The notes under the pieces: generated by a model
Told to the model about the DNA's origin: nothing
Seen by the model: only the letters and a program-made list of their open reading frames with translations
Database searches by the model: none
Origin: Dirofilaria immitis
Taxonomy: Eukaryota; Nematoda; Chromadorea; Rhabditida; Onchocercidae
NCBI GenBank assembly: GCA_024305405.1
Contig: JAKNDB010000070.1
Coordinates: forward strand, 1,404,001-1,468,000
Reading direction: 5' to 3'
Length of the DNA stretch: 64,000 nucleotides
Translations under genes and position numbers: made by a program
Part shown: piece after piece, positions 14,001 to 24,888 of the stretch
How positions within the stretch are numbered: the first letter of the stretch is position 1
How the letters are laid out: every line of letters begins with the position of its first letter

Positions 14001-15812
14001 CTTTGCGATTAGCAAATCGATTATCTCTATAATCTTTAGAAATTATAAATGAAATAGTAAAATTTACATTGGTAAGTTATTAAATCGAACTTTGTGATTT
14101 GAGCTGAAAAATTCGCTTTATGAAGTTTGAAAAGTTGGATATTTTAATTCATTTAAATTACTTATAATTTAAATAAATTTAATTTAATTTGCTAACTCAT
14201 ATTGTAAGTCATTATGAGTTATTTCACGTTTATGTAGTGATTTGATATGATCTTTTCCAGCAGCTATATCAATTAAACTTTCCAGCGCCAATCGTTGATT
14301 CGATAAAAAAGTGGTACGAGTTTCAAATCCCTCAAATATGAAACAATTTATTCTGATAAATATTTCAAAATATAATTTGATTAAAGTAAAAGAGCAGAAC
14401 TCTTTTGTCTAATTTTATATGCTAAAAATATGAAATTAGAAAGAGCAAAACAAATGCTGTATTTATATTTTTTAATCAAACTTTTTCAAATATCTTTAGT
14501 AAGAAGTTCATTTGAAATGTTCTCGAAAGCTAAGCTTCAAATTAATTTGCTAATAAAAATAAAATGAATTATACTTACAATTGATGGATTGAATACGAAA
14601 GTATCATAGTAAAATATTATTGGATAAGCTGATAAACATAATGAAATTAATATTGTAAAAATAATAACATACAAGGAATAGTGTAATAAAAAGTTCACAT
14701 AACTGAAAATGATTCAAATTATTCGTTTAGTTTAAAAGTTTTTTTGAAATGATCTTTATCAAAATACTATACTACTTTATCAATGAATTAAAGTAATACT
14801 TTCCATGCAAATTTCATCCTTAAATTATAATTATTATTATAGTGGGATAAATAGCATAGCATAATGATAGCAAAATATATTCAAAAATGCGTTGAAAAAA
14901 ATTGAAATATTTTTACAAATTGTAAATATGATGAAACAATCAAAGAATCTTTGTACTAAAGAATTGTCTTGATATGATCAGGTTTTTGACTTTTGTACTA
15001 TGCTGATAACGTTCTCAGTTGTGCCGCTTTAGTAATATGGAGTAAGCAAATTTTTATACTATACTGATAACGTCTTTAGTTGTGTCGTTAATAGTAATAT
15101 GGAGTAAACAAACTTCTTCGTGTGCACTATGTCATGTTGAAATGTTACAAATTGATATTACGGTTATTGATAAGCTACAAACAAATTTCCTTTGTACTAA
15201 AGTTAACATATTTGTGAAATATATATTACGTTGATAAATAGTGAACAAATTTTATTTATAAAAAATTAGGATCAGGAAGATGGAAATATAAGACGAAAAC
15301 AAAATCTGAATTAGATCGAATGGAACGTTCAAAGAAACTATCAAAGACGATTCCAGAAATAATCCTTAAACTGAATATAATATAATGAGGAAAAAAATTT
15401 TGTGATCGATCTCGCCAGTAATATTTCTTTTTTGTGCATATTCGCTAGCGATAATTTTCTATTTATCATTTGTTAATCATTACAACCGTTATCATAGATT
15501 TTCATTTATGCTAAGTATCAAGAAATTTTTACGACAAAAATATCGTGTTAAACGACAAACTTAATAATTCTCAACTGTTTAATGATTCTGATAGTTTATT
15601 GATTCTAATCAACGATAAAAGTAAATTACGAGGTGATTTATCATCACTTTTTCATAAATCTTCATTGATAAACTTTAAGTTTAGGATAAGAATAAAATGG
15701 GATTTGTATTTCGCATATTTAGTGAAATTGATATGAATAAAAATTTTTACCTATCTCGTGCATTTATAATAATGGTATCCAATTTTTCGGAAAACTTTTG
15801 CCATTTCATCAT
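4631..15812 (-). CDS. disp: Dispatched-type sterol-sensing RND transporter (CHE-14/DISP family)
   Basis: A membrane RND-family protein that in animals releases lipid-modified hedgehog. In nematodes relatives such as CHE-14 act in apical secretion. Exons (minus): 15812-15751, 14702-14579, 14330-14197, 14033-13935, 13525-13332, 12814-12655, 12390-12103, 10250-10136, 9793-9713, 9202-9063, 8726-8401, 8203-8082, 7541-7448, 7255-7113, 6451-6199, 5987-5769, 5601-5487, 4862-4631; about 970 residues. Family marks in order: [14 protein letters not shown] after the first membrane helix, [12 protein letters not shown], the RND relay motif [42 protein letters not shown], and the second relay [10 protein letters not shown]. 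The start [10 protein letters not shown] follows an in-frame TAA. Four or five junctions need one extra base in a homopolymer (near 12102, 10163, 8604, 8411, 7128). The 3' ends of exons 3 and 4 are uncertain. A plain Patched-related protein is less likely because the loop motifs are Dispatched-like. Confidence 0.85.
4983..5014. repeat. (ATA)n microsatellite
   Basis: A nearly pure AAT/ATA run in the last intron of the Dispatched gene. Confidence 0.85.
7672..7890 (+). pseudogene. 18S rRNA fragment (rDNA relic) in a Dispatched intron
   Basis: About 220 bp match the conserved 3' half of eukaryotic 18S rRNA as I remember it. Recognisable stretches include GAGCTCTTTCATGATTCGGT, GCATGGCTGTTCTTAGTTGG, TGTCTGGTTTATTCCGATAA and GAGCAATAACAGGTCTGTGA, followed by ATGCCCTTAGATG. 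The segment is antisense to the host gene and lies between exons at 8203-8082 and 7541-7448. A block is missing after GGACAAGCG and several bases differ, so it is decayed rather than a working rDNA unit. The 66-codon open frame within it is accidental. Confidence 0.9.
9847..9952. repeat. Three tandem copies of a 37-38 bp unit
   Basis: Units contain GTAATCCGGAAAAACAACAA followed by CCTATATTA. The array lies in an intron of the Dispatched gene. Confidence 0.8.
10509..11206. repeat. 65-bp tandem array, about 10.7 copies, with higher-order order
   Basis: Units begin TTGTTAATTTCATTCTAATA and recur exactly every 65 bp (10509, 10574 and so on to 11159). Three variants can be told apart by the middle bases: TATATTATTTGG, TATACAGTTCGG and TATATAGTTTGA. 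They recur in near order, so a three-unit block of 195 bp was amplified. The array sits in the 1.85-kb intron between Dispatched exons 12390-12103 and 10250-10136. Confidence 0.9.
14993..15113. repeat. Two tandem copies of a segment of about 60 bp
   Basis: Both copies contain CTGATAACGT, then AGTTGTGCCG or AGTTGTGTCG, then TAGTAATATGGAGTAA. They lie in the first intron of the Dispatched gene. Confidence 0.75.
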
Positions 15813-16976
15813 CCAAATCGAACTTTACCTTTAGTTCTTAATATCAAATAGTGTAAATAAATTATATCTGAAATTCTTTAATATTTTATTATAATAATAG
15901 TAAGAACTATACGTTAAAATTCAAATAGATTGCAAAAATATTCACATCATTACTAATTCATTGTGTATTATTAAAATATGAAAGTGATAAATATATATAT
16001 ATATATACCTAGCCAAATGGCACATTTGTCACTGATTATTGATATATGAAGAATTAAAAACATAGATATCTAGGCAGGCAAATTACTGATGATAACATTA
16101 TTGATTTTGTGAAAGTGATAAAAATATACGCATATATCTATAACCAAATGACTTATTACTATTTCTAATTCTTAAATTTAACGAAGAAAAAAAATATAAA
16201 ATAAACAGATTTTATTGCTAACATATCATATATTCTATCGATAAAGATAGGAATGCAAGCAAATACGACACAATTATTGAAATGAGAAAAATTGAAATTT
16301 GAAAGGAGCAATTTTATGGATTTTTATGCTTCACATTATTTCAATTATTCTTTTCCTCTTTCCATTTTACTTCATCATTCATTGCATATGAATAATATAT
16401 ACGATTGATAATACATCTTTTGATTAAATTTTATAGCTATAATTTTAATTCTTTCCTTTTCTTCAATTTCTTCAAATTGCTATCCTAAAATATTTATTTG
16501 TATAAATTGAAGTGATATACTAATTTCAAACAATTCTCCTATTTACAAATATTATTAATATTATTTATTAAATTAGACTAATTCTCTTATTAACATTATC
16601 ATTGATAAATTACTTAGCATATTTTCATTTTAACAATTACAATTTTTTTTTTTATAAACATTACTAATAATTGTTTATTATGATTAATTTAACTGATGGC
16701 TTTTTCCTCGCTAATTTTCAATAATTAGATTATGATAAATTATTGTTAATTAATAATGATAATTCTTGAATAATTATTTATAATAATAGTTATTATCATT
16801 GCTAATTGACAAAATTAAAATTACGATTAATTGTCATATTTGTTTATATTTCGTATGGTAATTATTAATAAATTACTTGTTTAAAATGATAATAAATAAT
16901 AATCAAACAATGATGATTCATAATCATATTATCATATGTAAAAATATTCTCGAGAAATATTGTGGTAACGGTATGC
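15813..16976. other. Upstream region of the Dispatched gene, AT-rich
   Basis: This is about 1.2 kb between the Dispatched start codon and tRNA-Ala. It should contain the Dispatched promoter on the minus strand. Only AT-rich sequence and a short (TA)n run near 15992-16006 are visible. I cannot identify a specific site. Confidence 0.6.
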
Positions 16977-17045
16977 GGGGTTTAGCTCAGTGGTAGAGCG
17001 CTCGCTTTGCATGCGAGAGGGCGGGGTTCGATCCCCCAACCTCCA
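16977..17045 (+). tRNA. tRNA-Ala (anticodon TGC)
   Basis: The sequence has a box A-like TAGCTCAGTGGTAGAG, an anticodon arm CTCGC-TTTGCAT-GCGAG giving anticodon TGC, a box B GGTTCGATCC and the 3' end ACCTCCA. A TTTT terminator lies about 10 bp downstream. The gene is 69 nt, short for this family. The acceptor stem pairs properly only if the 5' GGGG is GGGGG, and the T stem has four clean pairs instead of five. This fits missing bases in G and C runs. A decayed copy is possible but less likely because all other arms are intact. Confidence 0.85.
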
Positions 17046-18118
17046 GACGGAATGTTTTCGATAACACTGAGAAGACAAGGATCCATCCATTCAATAGGAA
17101 AAATGGGTTTTACGAACTTCTTTTCTCTCTCTCTTTCTCTCTCTCTCTCTTCATTCAAACCCTTTCAATCCTGCCTAATGCAACTTTCTTTTGACAAATC
17201 GTTTTACTCTCATTTTCAATTGAAATTTTTTCCATCGTTTTCTCGTTTCCGGTTGGGAGAAAAAAAAGGAAAAACTTGTAATTAATTCATCCATCTTATA
17301 ATAGTTTATGAAATATCATATTTTTAAATTATGAATTTAATTCGAACAAATCGCAAATCAAAAATCTGCTTCTGTTTTTTTCTTTCAAACTGATAAAATT
17401 GATATGAAGTAATGAAAATTTCTCCATTTCCAATAAGCAGCTTATCGATAGATTATCAGCCAACAGCCAATTTATTTGGTAACTATTTAACTTACTGAAA
17501 ACATTTGAACATATATGTGATAAGAAAAGTAAATAATAGTATGAAGATATACATGAGTAGAATGAAATTAGAGAAAATTTTAGATGGAAGTACGAAATGA
17601 TTCTGACCCGCAAATTGATCGTTTGACGATAGAAAGACTAATCGAATTATCTAGTAACTGATTCCATTTGAAAGATTCCTCAAGGAAGAGTTGAAAGATG
17701 TTATTAAGTAGTTACATTTGGTAAAGTGAATAATTGGCGGAATTAATTGTAGGATGAAACATCCTTCAATCCTATTCTAAAACTTTTAATGAGTATGACG
17801 ATGTATTGATTGCTTGAATGAAGTGTACATGATGAATGTATGCTTCATAATGTGATTATTTTTGATAAGCAGAATGAATTGGCACTATGAGATGAATGAA
17901 ACGTTGAGTTAATATTGATCAGATTATGTTAGTGAAAAAAAAAAATGAAAGCAATTTATCAAATTGTTGAAATAATCTGAAAGATTGAAACTGAGAAAAG
18001 GAAGTTGTATATTTTGAGAAACCAGTCATGAAAACAACCATTATAAATAAAATTTGACTTAGACTTAGCCAATATTCTAAAACTTTAAATTGACTTCTGA
18101 AGCAAATATCCGTGAAAC

Positions 18119-18470
18119 ATGACAGAAATGAAACAAGAAGAAATTATACAGCAATCAGAAAAGGCAGCAATCAAAAAGATGACAGGAATCAACATGAATC
18201 TAACAGGAAATTACACAGGAATCAGAAAAGATAGCAATCAAAAAGATGACAGGAATCAAAGCATGAAACAAGAAGAAATTACGCAGGAATCAGAAAAGAT
18301 AGCAATCAAAAAGATGACAGGAATCAAAGCATGAAACAAGAAGAAATTACGCAGGAATCAGAAAAGATAGCAATCAAAAGATGATAGGAATCAACATGAA
18401 TCCAATAGGAAATTACACAAGAATTAGAAAAGATAGCAAATCAAGAAGATAACCATTATCAACATGAATT
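18119..18470. repeat. 68-bp minisatellite with partial open frame
   Basis: The landmark CAGGAATCAGAAAAG recurs at 18216, 18284 and 18352, giving a 68-bp period. More diverged units lie on both sides. One frame stays open for 71 codons across the array (MTEMKQEEIIQQSEK onward), but the period is not a multiple of three. The open frame is therefore probably incidental. Confidence 0.85.
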
Positions 18471-18879
18471 CAAGTAGAAATAGCGAACATCAACAAAGAA
18501 ATTAGGAAAAAAATAACAACATGAATCAATAATGGCATAAATTGAGAAGAAACAATCAGAAATAGTAAAAATAGAAATCAACGAATATAGAAATCAACGA
18601 ATATAGGAATTAATCAAACAATTGACGTAAAATATGCCAAATTTCATTTATGCAATAATTTTAATAATTTGTCAAAATTTCATTACAATTCTTACTAATT
18701 CAATGATTCGTTTGGAATTCTATAATAACATTTCAAAATTATTAAATTCTATCAAATAAATTACATAATCTTTTTCATAATATTTATAATCGTTGTAATG
18801 ATTGTTTTAAAAATAAAAAAATCCATTATAAAATGACATTCGACAATTTATGCAAATTGTCGAATTATTTCAAAACTTT

Positions 18880-19165
18880 GGAAAAATTTATCAAAACAAC
18901 TTGGAAAAATTTATCAAAACAGCTTAGAAAAACTTGTTGAAACAGCTTAGAAAAACTTATCGAAACAACTTAGAAAAATTTATCAAAGCTTGGGAAAATT
19001 TATCAAAACTTAGAAAAGTTTGTCAAAACAACCTGGGAAAATTTATCGAAACAGCTTAGAAAAACTTATCGAAACAGTTTAGGAAAATTTATCAAAAAGT
19101 TTCGAAAAATTTATCAAAACAACTTAGAAAAATTTATCAAAACTTGGGAAAATTTATCAAGATAA
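18880..19165. repeat. Minisatellite of about 23 bp
   Basis: About a dozen imperfect units like AACTTAGAAAAATTTATCAA, with variants GCTTAGAAAAACTTATCGAA. Confidence 0.8.
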
Positions 19166-19182
19166 AAAAAGAAAATGATGAA

Positions 19183-19210
19183 ATAATAATAATAATAATA
19201 ATAATAATAA
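19183..19210. repeat. (AAT)n microsatellite
   Basis: A pure trinucleotide run. Confidence 0.85.
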
Positions 19211-19569
19211 TTGAAATAATAATGAACTAATAATTATGTTCATATATAGTATAAACAAATATATTCAAAATTTTAAATTTAAAAATTCGATATAAACGAA
19301 GAAAATGAACACGCAAACTAATAAAATTATTATTGAAAAAAAACGAAGGCAAAAATTTTTCCATAAGTTTTTTTTTTTAAGCCCATAATAATATATTGCA
19401 TGAAAATGATTAAATTTAAAATTAAATTTAAATTTTACATTTTTGGTTCCCTAGGGAATATAAAGTTTCGTATGTTTATGAATTATCCTTTCACGTAAAC
19501 TTCATTATCATTTACTATGAATAAATTATGAGAATAAATTAAATGATTGAATAAGAATTTATTATTTAC

Positions 19570-20184
19570 ATTATCAAAAATGATTACGATAATCATCTAT
19601 ACAGTTATTCATTATCAAAAATGATTACGATAATCATCTATACAGTTATTCATTATTAAAAATGATTACGATAATCATCTATACAGTTATTCATTATCAA
19701 AAATGATTACGACAATCATCCATACAGTTATTCATTATCAAAAACGATTACGATAATCATCTATACAATTATTCATTATTAAAAATGATTACGATAATCA
19801 TCTATACAGTTATTCATTATCAAAAATGATTACGATAATCATCTATACAGTTATTCATTATTAAAAATGATTACGATAATCATCTATACAGTTATTCATT
19901 ATCAAAAATGATTACGACAATCATCCATACAGTTATTCATTATCAAAAACGATTACGATAATCATCTATACAATTATTCATTATTAAAAATGATTACGAT
20001 AATCATCTATACAGTTATTCATTATCAAAAATGATTACGATAATCATCTATACAGTTATTCATTATTAAAAATGATTACGATAATCATCTATACAGTTAT
20101 TCATTATCAAAAATGATTACGATAATCATCTATACAGTTATTCATTATTAAAAATGATTACGATAATCATCTGTACAATTATTC
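19570..20184. repeat. 41-bp hairpin-bearing satellite array, 15 copies
   Basis: Fifteen head-to-tail units of exactly 41 bp. Each carries ATGATTACGATAATCAT, an inverted repeat with 7-bp arms and a 3-bp loop, then CTATACAGTTATTC. Four sequence variants can be followed. A block of five units (205 bp) occurs twice in the same order, so the array grew partly by multi-unit duplication. Confidence 0.95.
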
Positions 20185-20289
20185 GTAAGTTTTTTTGCAA
20201 AAGAACAAAAATAATTTAATTAACAATAATTTAGTTATGCTTAGGAAAAATAATTTTTAATTATCATTCATTTTCATTTCATATCTTTT

Positions 20290-20985
20290 ATTTCGTATTT
20301 ATTTGTTTGTTTATTTATTTGTTTATTTCATTATTATCTAAAATTACGAAATAAAGAAAAATGAAATCTAGCAAAAACAAAGCATGACCATACTCTAATC
20401 GAGATTAATAAATAAATAAAATAAAGAATAAATAAGTATGAAATTAATATAAACAAAATAAAAATATATAAACAAATAAATATACAAAAAAATATTAGAA
20501 TATCATTTATTACTTTTTCTTTCTATAATTAATCGCAAATTAATGAATAAATAAAATAAAGACTAAATAAGTAAACAAACATGAAATCAATATATAAGAA
20601 AATAAGCAAATAAATATACCAAAAAAATATTAGAATATTATAATCGCTTGTTTCTTTTTTGCTATAATTTAATCGATGTTAATAAATAAACGAAAGAAAG
20701 AATAAAATAAATATGAAATTAATATAAATAAAATAAAGAATAAATAAATATGAAATTAATAAACAAATAAAATAAAGACTAAATAAGTAAACAAATGTGA
20801 AATCACATATAAAAAATAAACAAATAAATATACCAAAAAAATGTTAGAATATCATATATCGCTTGTTTCTTTTTTTTCTATAATTTAATCGGTATTAATA
20901 AATAAACAAAATAAAGAATAAATAAATAAACAAACGAATATATCAAAAAAAAAAAATATGAGAATATCATATATTACTCAGCCCG
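20290..20985. repeat. Degenerate tandem repeats rich in AATAAATAAA
   Basis: Three or four diverged copies of a 150-200 bp segment. Each has a TTTCTTTTTT-CTATAATTTAATCG part, then AATAAATAAACAAAATAAAG, then AAATATACCAAAAAAAT. Confidence 0.7.
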
Positions 20986-21484
20986 TTTTTTTCTTTTTTT
21001 AACAATAAGAAAATTGATAATATTTTTGCAAATATTTGAAATATTAATTTAATTTCAATTAATTCTAATAATTACATCAACAAATTCCATTTCTAATAAA
21101 TATTAAAATAAAATAAAACTTAAAAAAGTTACATATTAATGAGAAATTATTTCCCAAAAAAAAATAAAAAGAAATTAAAATTTTCATCACAAATCGAATA
21201 ATCGAATAAAAGACAATTTTATTTGTCAATCAAATATTTATGAATTTTTTGAAAATTAATTTCCAATTATTGATAACTAATAAAAATGAATAATAAGTAA
21301 TAGTAATAACAAACAACATATGAATGATAAAATTCGAATGAATTCATCAAGGTTATAGGCCTTCTTGAAAACTTTTATTGAGAATACTTGCTGAGTATGT
21401 GAAAATAATGAAAATGTTGATCATGAGGTTAAGTATATTAAGTGTATGACAAACATATATACATATATATGTATATTTAGTCAA

Positions 21485-21556
21485 TGTATGTATGTATGTA
21501 TGTATGTATGTATGTATGTATATATATATAGATGATGTATGTATGTATGTATGTAT
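21485..21556. repeat. (GTAT)n microsatellite
   Basis: Two runs of ATGT/GTAT separated by TATATATATAGATG. Confidence 0.9.
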
Positions 21557-22104
21557 GTGTATGCTTTCTACTGGATACTTTTGGTCTTCATGTAATTTGA
21601 CCATTTCCTGATGGTCATTCGGATTATTTCTTTCACTTCCATACATCAATATGAAATACATAAGGATGAGAATGTATTATTATTAAGTAGGCATCGATGA
21701 ATAATTATTGGGAGGAATGAAAAAGAGCGTATAATCATCTCTTGTATGATTGATGAAAGAAACAAAGTAATTTTCTCGTGACCTTCGATCTTTGACCTTA
21801 ATATTTATACAACTAATAAATGGAGTTTTCGTTTTTTTCTTTTTTTCTTTGAAATTTGATTATTTAGTATAATTAATAAATGTCTAATAGAATTTTATTT
21901 GATTAGAAGAAATGGAAAATATGCAAAAGAATAGGACAAAACTATCGGGATTTCTTGGCAAAATAGGAGTATCGGGATTTCTTGATAAGCCAAAACTAAT
22001 CGAGATTTTTGATAATACATTCCATCGATAAAGGTCACTTACTTGATTTGCTAATTGAATTATTAAAAATTTAAAAAGTCACATCGATTATGAATAATCT
22101 TCAT

Positions 22105-22140
22105 GATTTCAACAATTGAAATATTTCAATTGTTGAAATC
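22105..22140. repeat. Perfect 36-bp palindrome
   Basis: The left arm GATTTCAACAATTGAAAT is followed at once by its exact reverse complement, with no spacer. It lies in intergenic DNA. Confidence 0.95.
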
Positions 22141-22150
22141 AAAATAAAAT

Positions 22151-22190
22151 ATTGAAGCTTATCATACTATATTGAAGCTTATCATACTAT
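22151..22190. repeat. Exact 20-bp tandem duplication
   Basis: ATTGAAGCTTATCATACTAT occurs twice, head to tail, just after the 36-bp palindrome. Confidence 0.95.
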
Positions 22191-22400
22191 AATTGTTATT
22201 AGATAAATGAATCATTCGAATTTTTTAATGATAAACTTAAATTTAATTATAGTACATTAATTCATTTGATTATTTATTTCCCGTACCTATAATGATAAAT
22301 AATGATATCAGCATTGATTTATGGCAAGATAATTGAACAAATTTTAGCAATATTTTAATGAATAAAATTTTCAAAAAAAAAAAATTTTTTTATTTCTTTT

Positions 22401-22660
22401 CCTTTTTCTAAAATCAAAATTTTCATAGCTAAAAAAATAATTTATATAATCAAATTCGATTTATATATATATTTCCAATATTTATTTAATTATTATATAA
22501 TAAGTAAAAATTAATTCAAAAATTCTTTTGCTTTTTTCTAAAATTAAAATTTTCATAGCTAAAAAAATAATTTATATAATGAAATTCGATTTATATATAT
22601 ATTTCCAATATTTATTTAATTATTATATAATAAGTAAAAATTAATTGAAAAATTGAAACG
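22401..22660. repeat. Tandem duplication of 130 bp
   Basis: Two nearly identical copies start at the TTTTTCTAAAAT landmark (22401 and 22531) and run through a TATATATATTTCCAATATTT segment. Their close identity suggests a recent duplication. Confidence 0.85.
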
Positions 22661-23221
22661 AATAATAAATAAAATATATGATTGGAATTAAAATTTGAAA
22701 TCAAAATTTTTCTTTTCCTAAAATTAATTCTTATGAAATATTTTGATAAACAAATTTCAGCCTTATCATCATAACATATAATAATATTTCATAAACAAAA
22801 ATAAAAATGAAATTGATGAAGGAAAAACTAAAGCAAAAAGTTAGAATGGTATATTGGAGAAGAAGAAAAATTTTATGAAATATTTTTAAATAAAATTTTG
22901 ATATGAAAAAAAAAAAATTAAACGTTTCATAAATCATTTCAAAAAGTAACATTATCTTTTACTTTCCTTTCATGATATATATATATATATCATACATATA
23001 TATACACATATATTTTCTTCATCGTCTTCTTCTTAAATAGTTTCTTATTTTGTCACATTAAATTTGTAGGAGGAAAAAAAGAAAAAGTTAAATTTAAAAA
23101 GAATGTTTCAAAAAAAAAGAGGAACTGTTTATTGAAATGAAAATTGAATGATTAATGAATTGATAAAATGAATGCATTTTTACCTACCTGCCTATAAAAC
23201 ATTATCAGTAATTAAAAAATT

Positions 23222-23355
23222 AACAATGATCAAAATTAAATTTTTGATCATTTAAATTTAATCAAAAATTAAATTAGCAAATAATCAAAAATTAAATTAG
23301 CAAAGAATCAAAAATTAAATTAGCAAATAATCAAAAATTAAATTAGCAAATAATC
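23222..23355. repeat. 23-bp repeat, about five copies
   Basis: Units of AATCAAAAATTAAATTAGCA with small changes. Confidence 0.85.
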
Positions 23356-24888
23356 AAAAATTAAATTTGAATTCGATTTCCTTTTTTGTCAAAATAATTT
23401 TACAAATAAAATATAACACATAATTTGCTGCTAAATTTAGATAATAAATTTTAATTTAAGACAAAAAAAGAACTTAAGAAAGTGAAAAAATTTAAAATAT
23501 AGTTGTAAAAAATTTTAATTAAAAAAAGAAAATGCATAGAGGAAAGAAAATGAGAAAAAAACAAAAAGAAAAAATTCGATCCATTTAATTACTGATTAAT
23601 TGATCATTATTGATTGATCGTAATTAATTGAAAATTTTTATTTCAATTAAAAATTAAATAATAATTAATGATTTTATTGATTATTCGTTCAGCAAAAATC
23701 AATACAAAATACAGATCAATCATCGACGATAAGCTATGCGTAATATAAGTTATTTTGTAAATTTAAAAAGAAACAAAAATTAAATTTTAATTAATAATAA
23801 AACTTTATTATTAATTGCATAAATGACAATTTTTTTTAAATATAAATGATAACATTATCAATGGATAGTATATTATCAGTGGATAATATAATATATTATC
23901 AATGGATAAATTAATACCAATAGATGAAAATGTTATATTATTTGTTATCACAACAAATGCACAAATAATACAAGCCAATTGCAGTGAAACAAGAATTTTG
24001 TTTATATTATATTCCTTTTCATTAATCGCCCCACCCTATCTACTAGTATCCGATAGCGATAAAATTTCCCTAATCATATCATTTCATTAAATTTAACTTT
24101 CTATAATATCCATTTAAAAAAAAAAAACAGTAATTTAATTTGAAATTAAACCATCTATAACTCCTATTGAATGATATAATTCTCTAGAAAATTCTTATTA
24201 TCAATCAGCCAATATATAAAGATATATAATAAATTTTATCATTGAAAGATTAATTAAATGATAAGATTTTCTGTTAGCATTATTCCATTTACTGTTAATC
24301 ATTTTTCTCCTAATATGCGCATTATTAATCGATCAATATAAGCAATATCAGCTAACATAGCATTTCGACGAATATTTTATGAAAATATATGTATGGGAGA
24401 AAAAAAGAAAAAAAAGGAAAAAATTGTTACATTAATTTTAAGAAGTTGGTTAGTATGAGCAGTCATACGGTACTTTTCTTTTTCCCCTTTTTTTGCATAG
24501 ATTTAAACAAGTAATATTTATAAAAAAAAAAAAAAAAAAAAGAAAATTAAATTTCGAACACCCGTTCAACTTGTTTTTTATTTCAAGTCTTAACTTTGTA
24601 ATAGCAATTGAATGTTTCGATTGCCTACAAAAGCATCATTCAATCTTTCGAATTAATCAATATTAAAATTTATCATTAATAGATTTAAATTTAAATTCGT
24701 TGTTCCACAAGCATTATGATATTAAATAAAGATTTAATAAGAAATAATTAATCTGTCGGGATTTTCAACTGCTCAAATCATTTATGATGAAATGCAAGAA
24801 TACTTTTTTTTTTTTGATACTTTAAATTATATCATCATAATATTTTTTTCTTTTTGCAATAAAACACTTTAAATTTGAAAAATATTCT

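Larger units (their letters stand above)
17046..24888. other. Long gene-poor, repeat-rich interval
   Basis: Nearly 8 kb without a gene I can support. It holds a CT-rich tract near 17122-17150, several tandem arrays listed separately, and A- or T-runs. Small open frames here are repeat-derived or low complexity. The right end must contain the 3' untranslated region of the TatD gene. Confidence 0.65.

Noticed and set aside
4631..15812. Patched-related (PTR) protein
   Set aside because: The helix and loop motifs ([31 protein letters not shown]) match Dispatched better.
17007..17285. 92-codon open frame
   Set aside because: It starts inside tRNA-Ala and continues through a CT-rich simple tract.
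19570..20184. CRISPR-like array of regular repeats
   Set aside because: The units are head to tail with no unique spacers, and the DNA is eukaryotic. It is a satellite.
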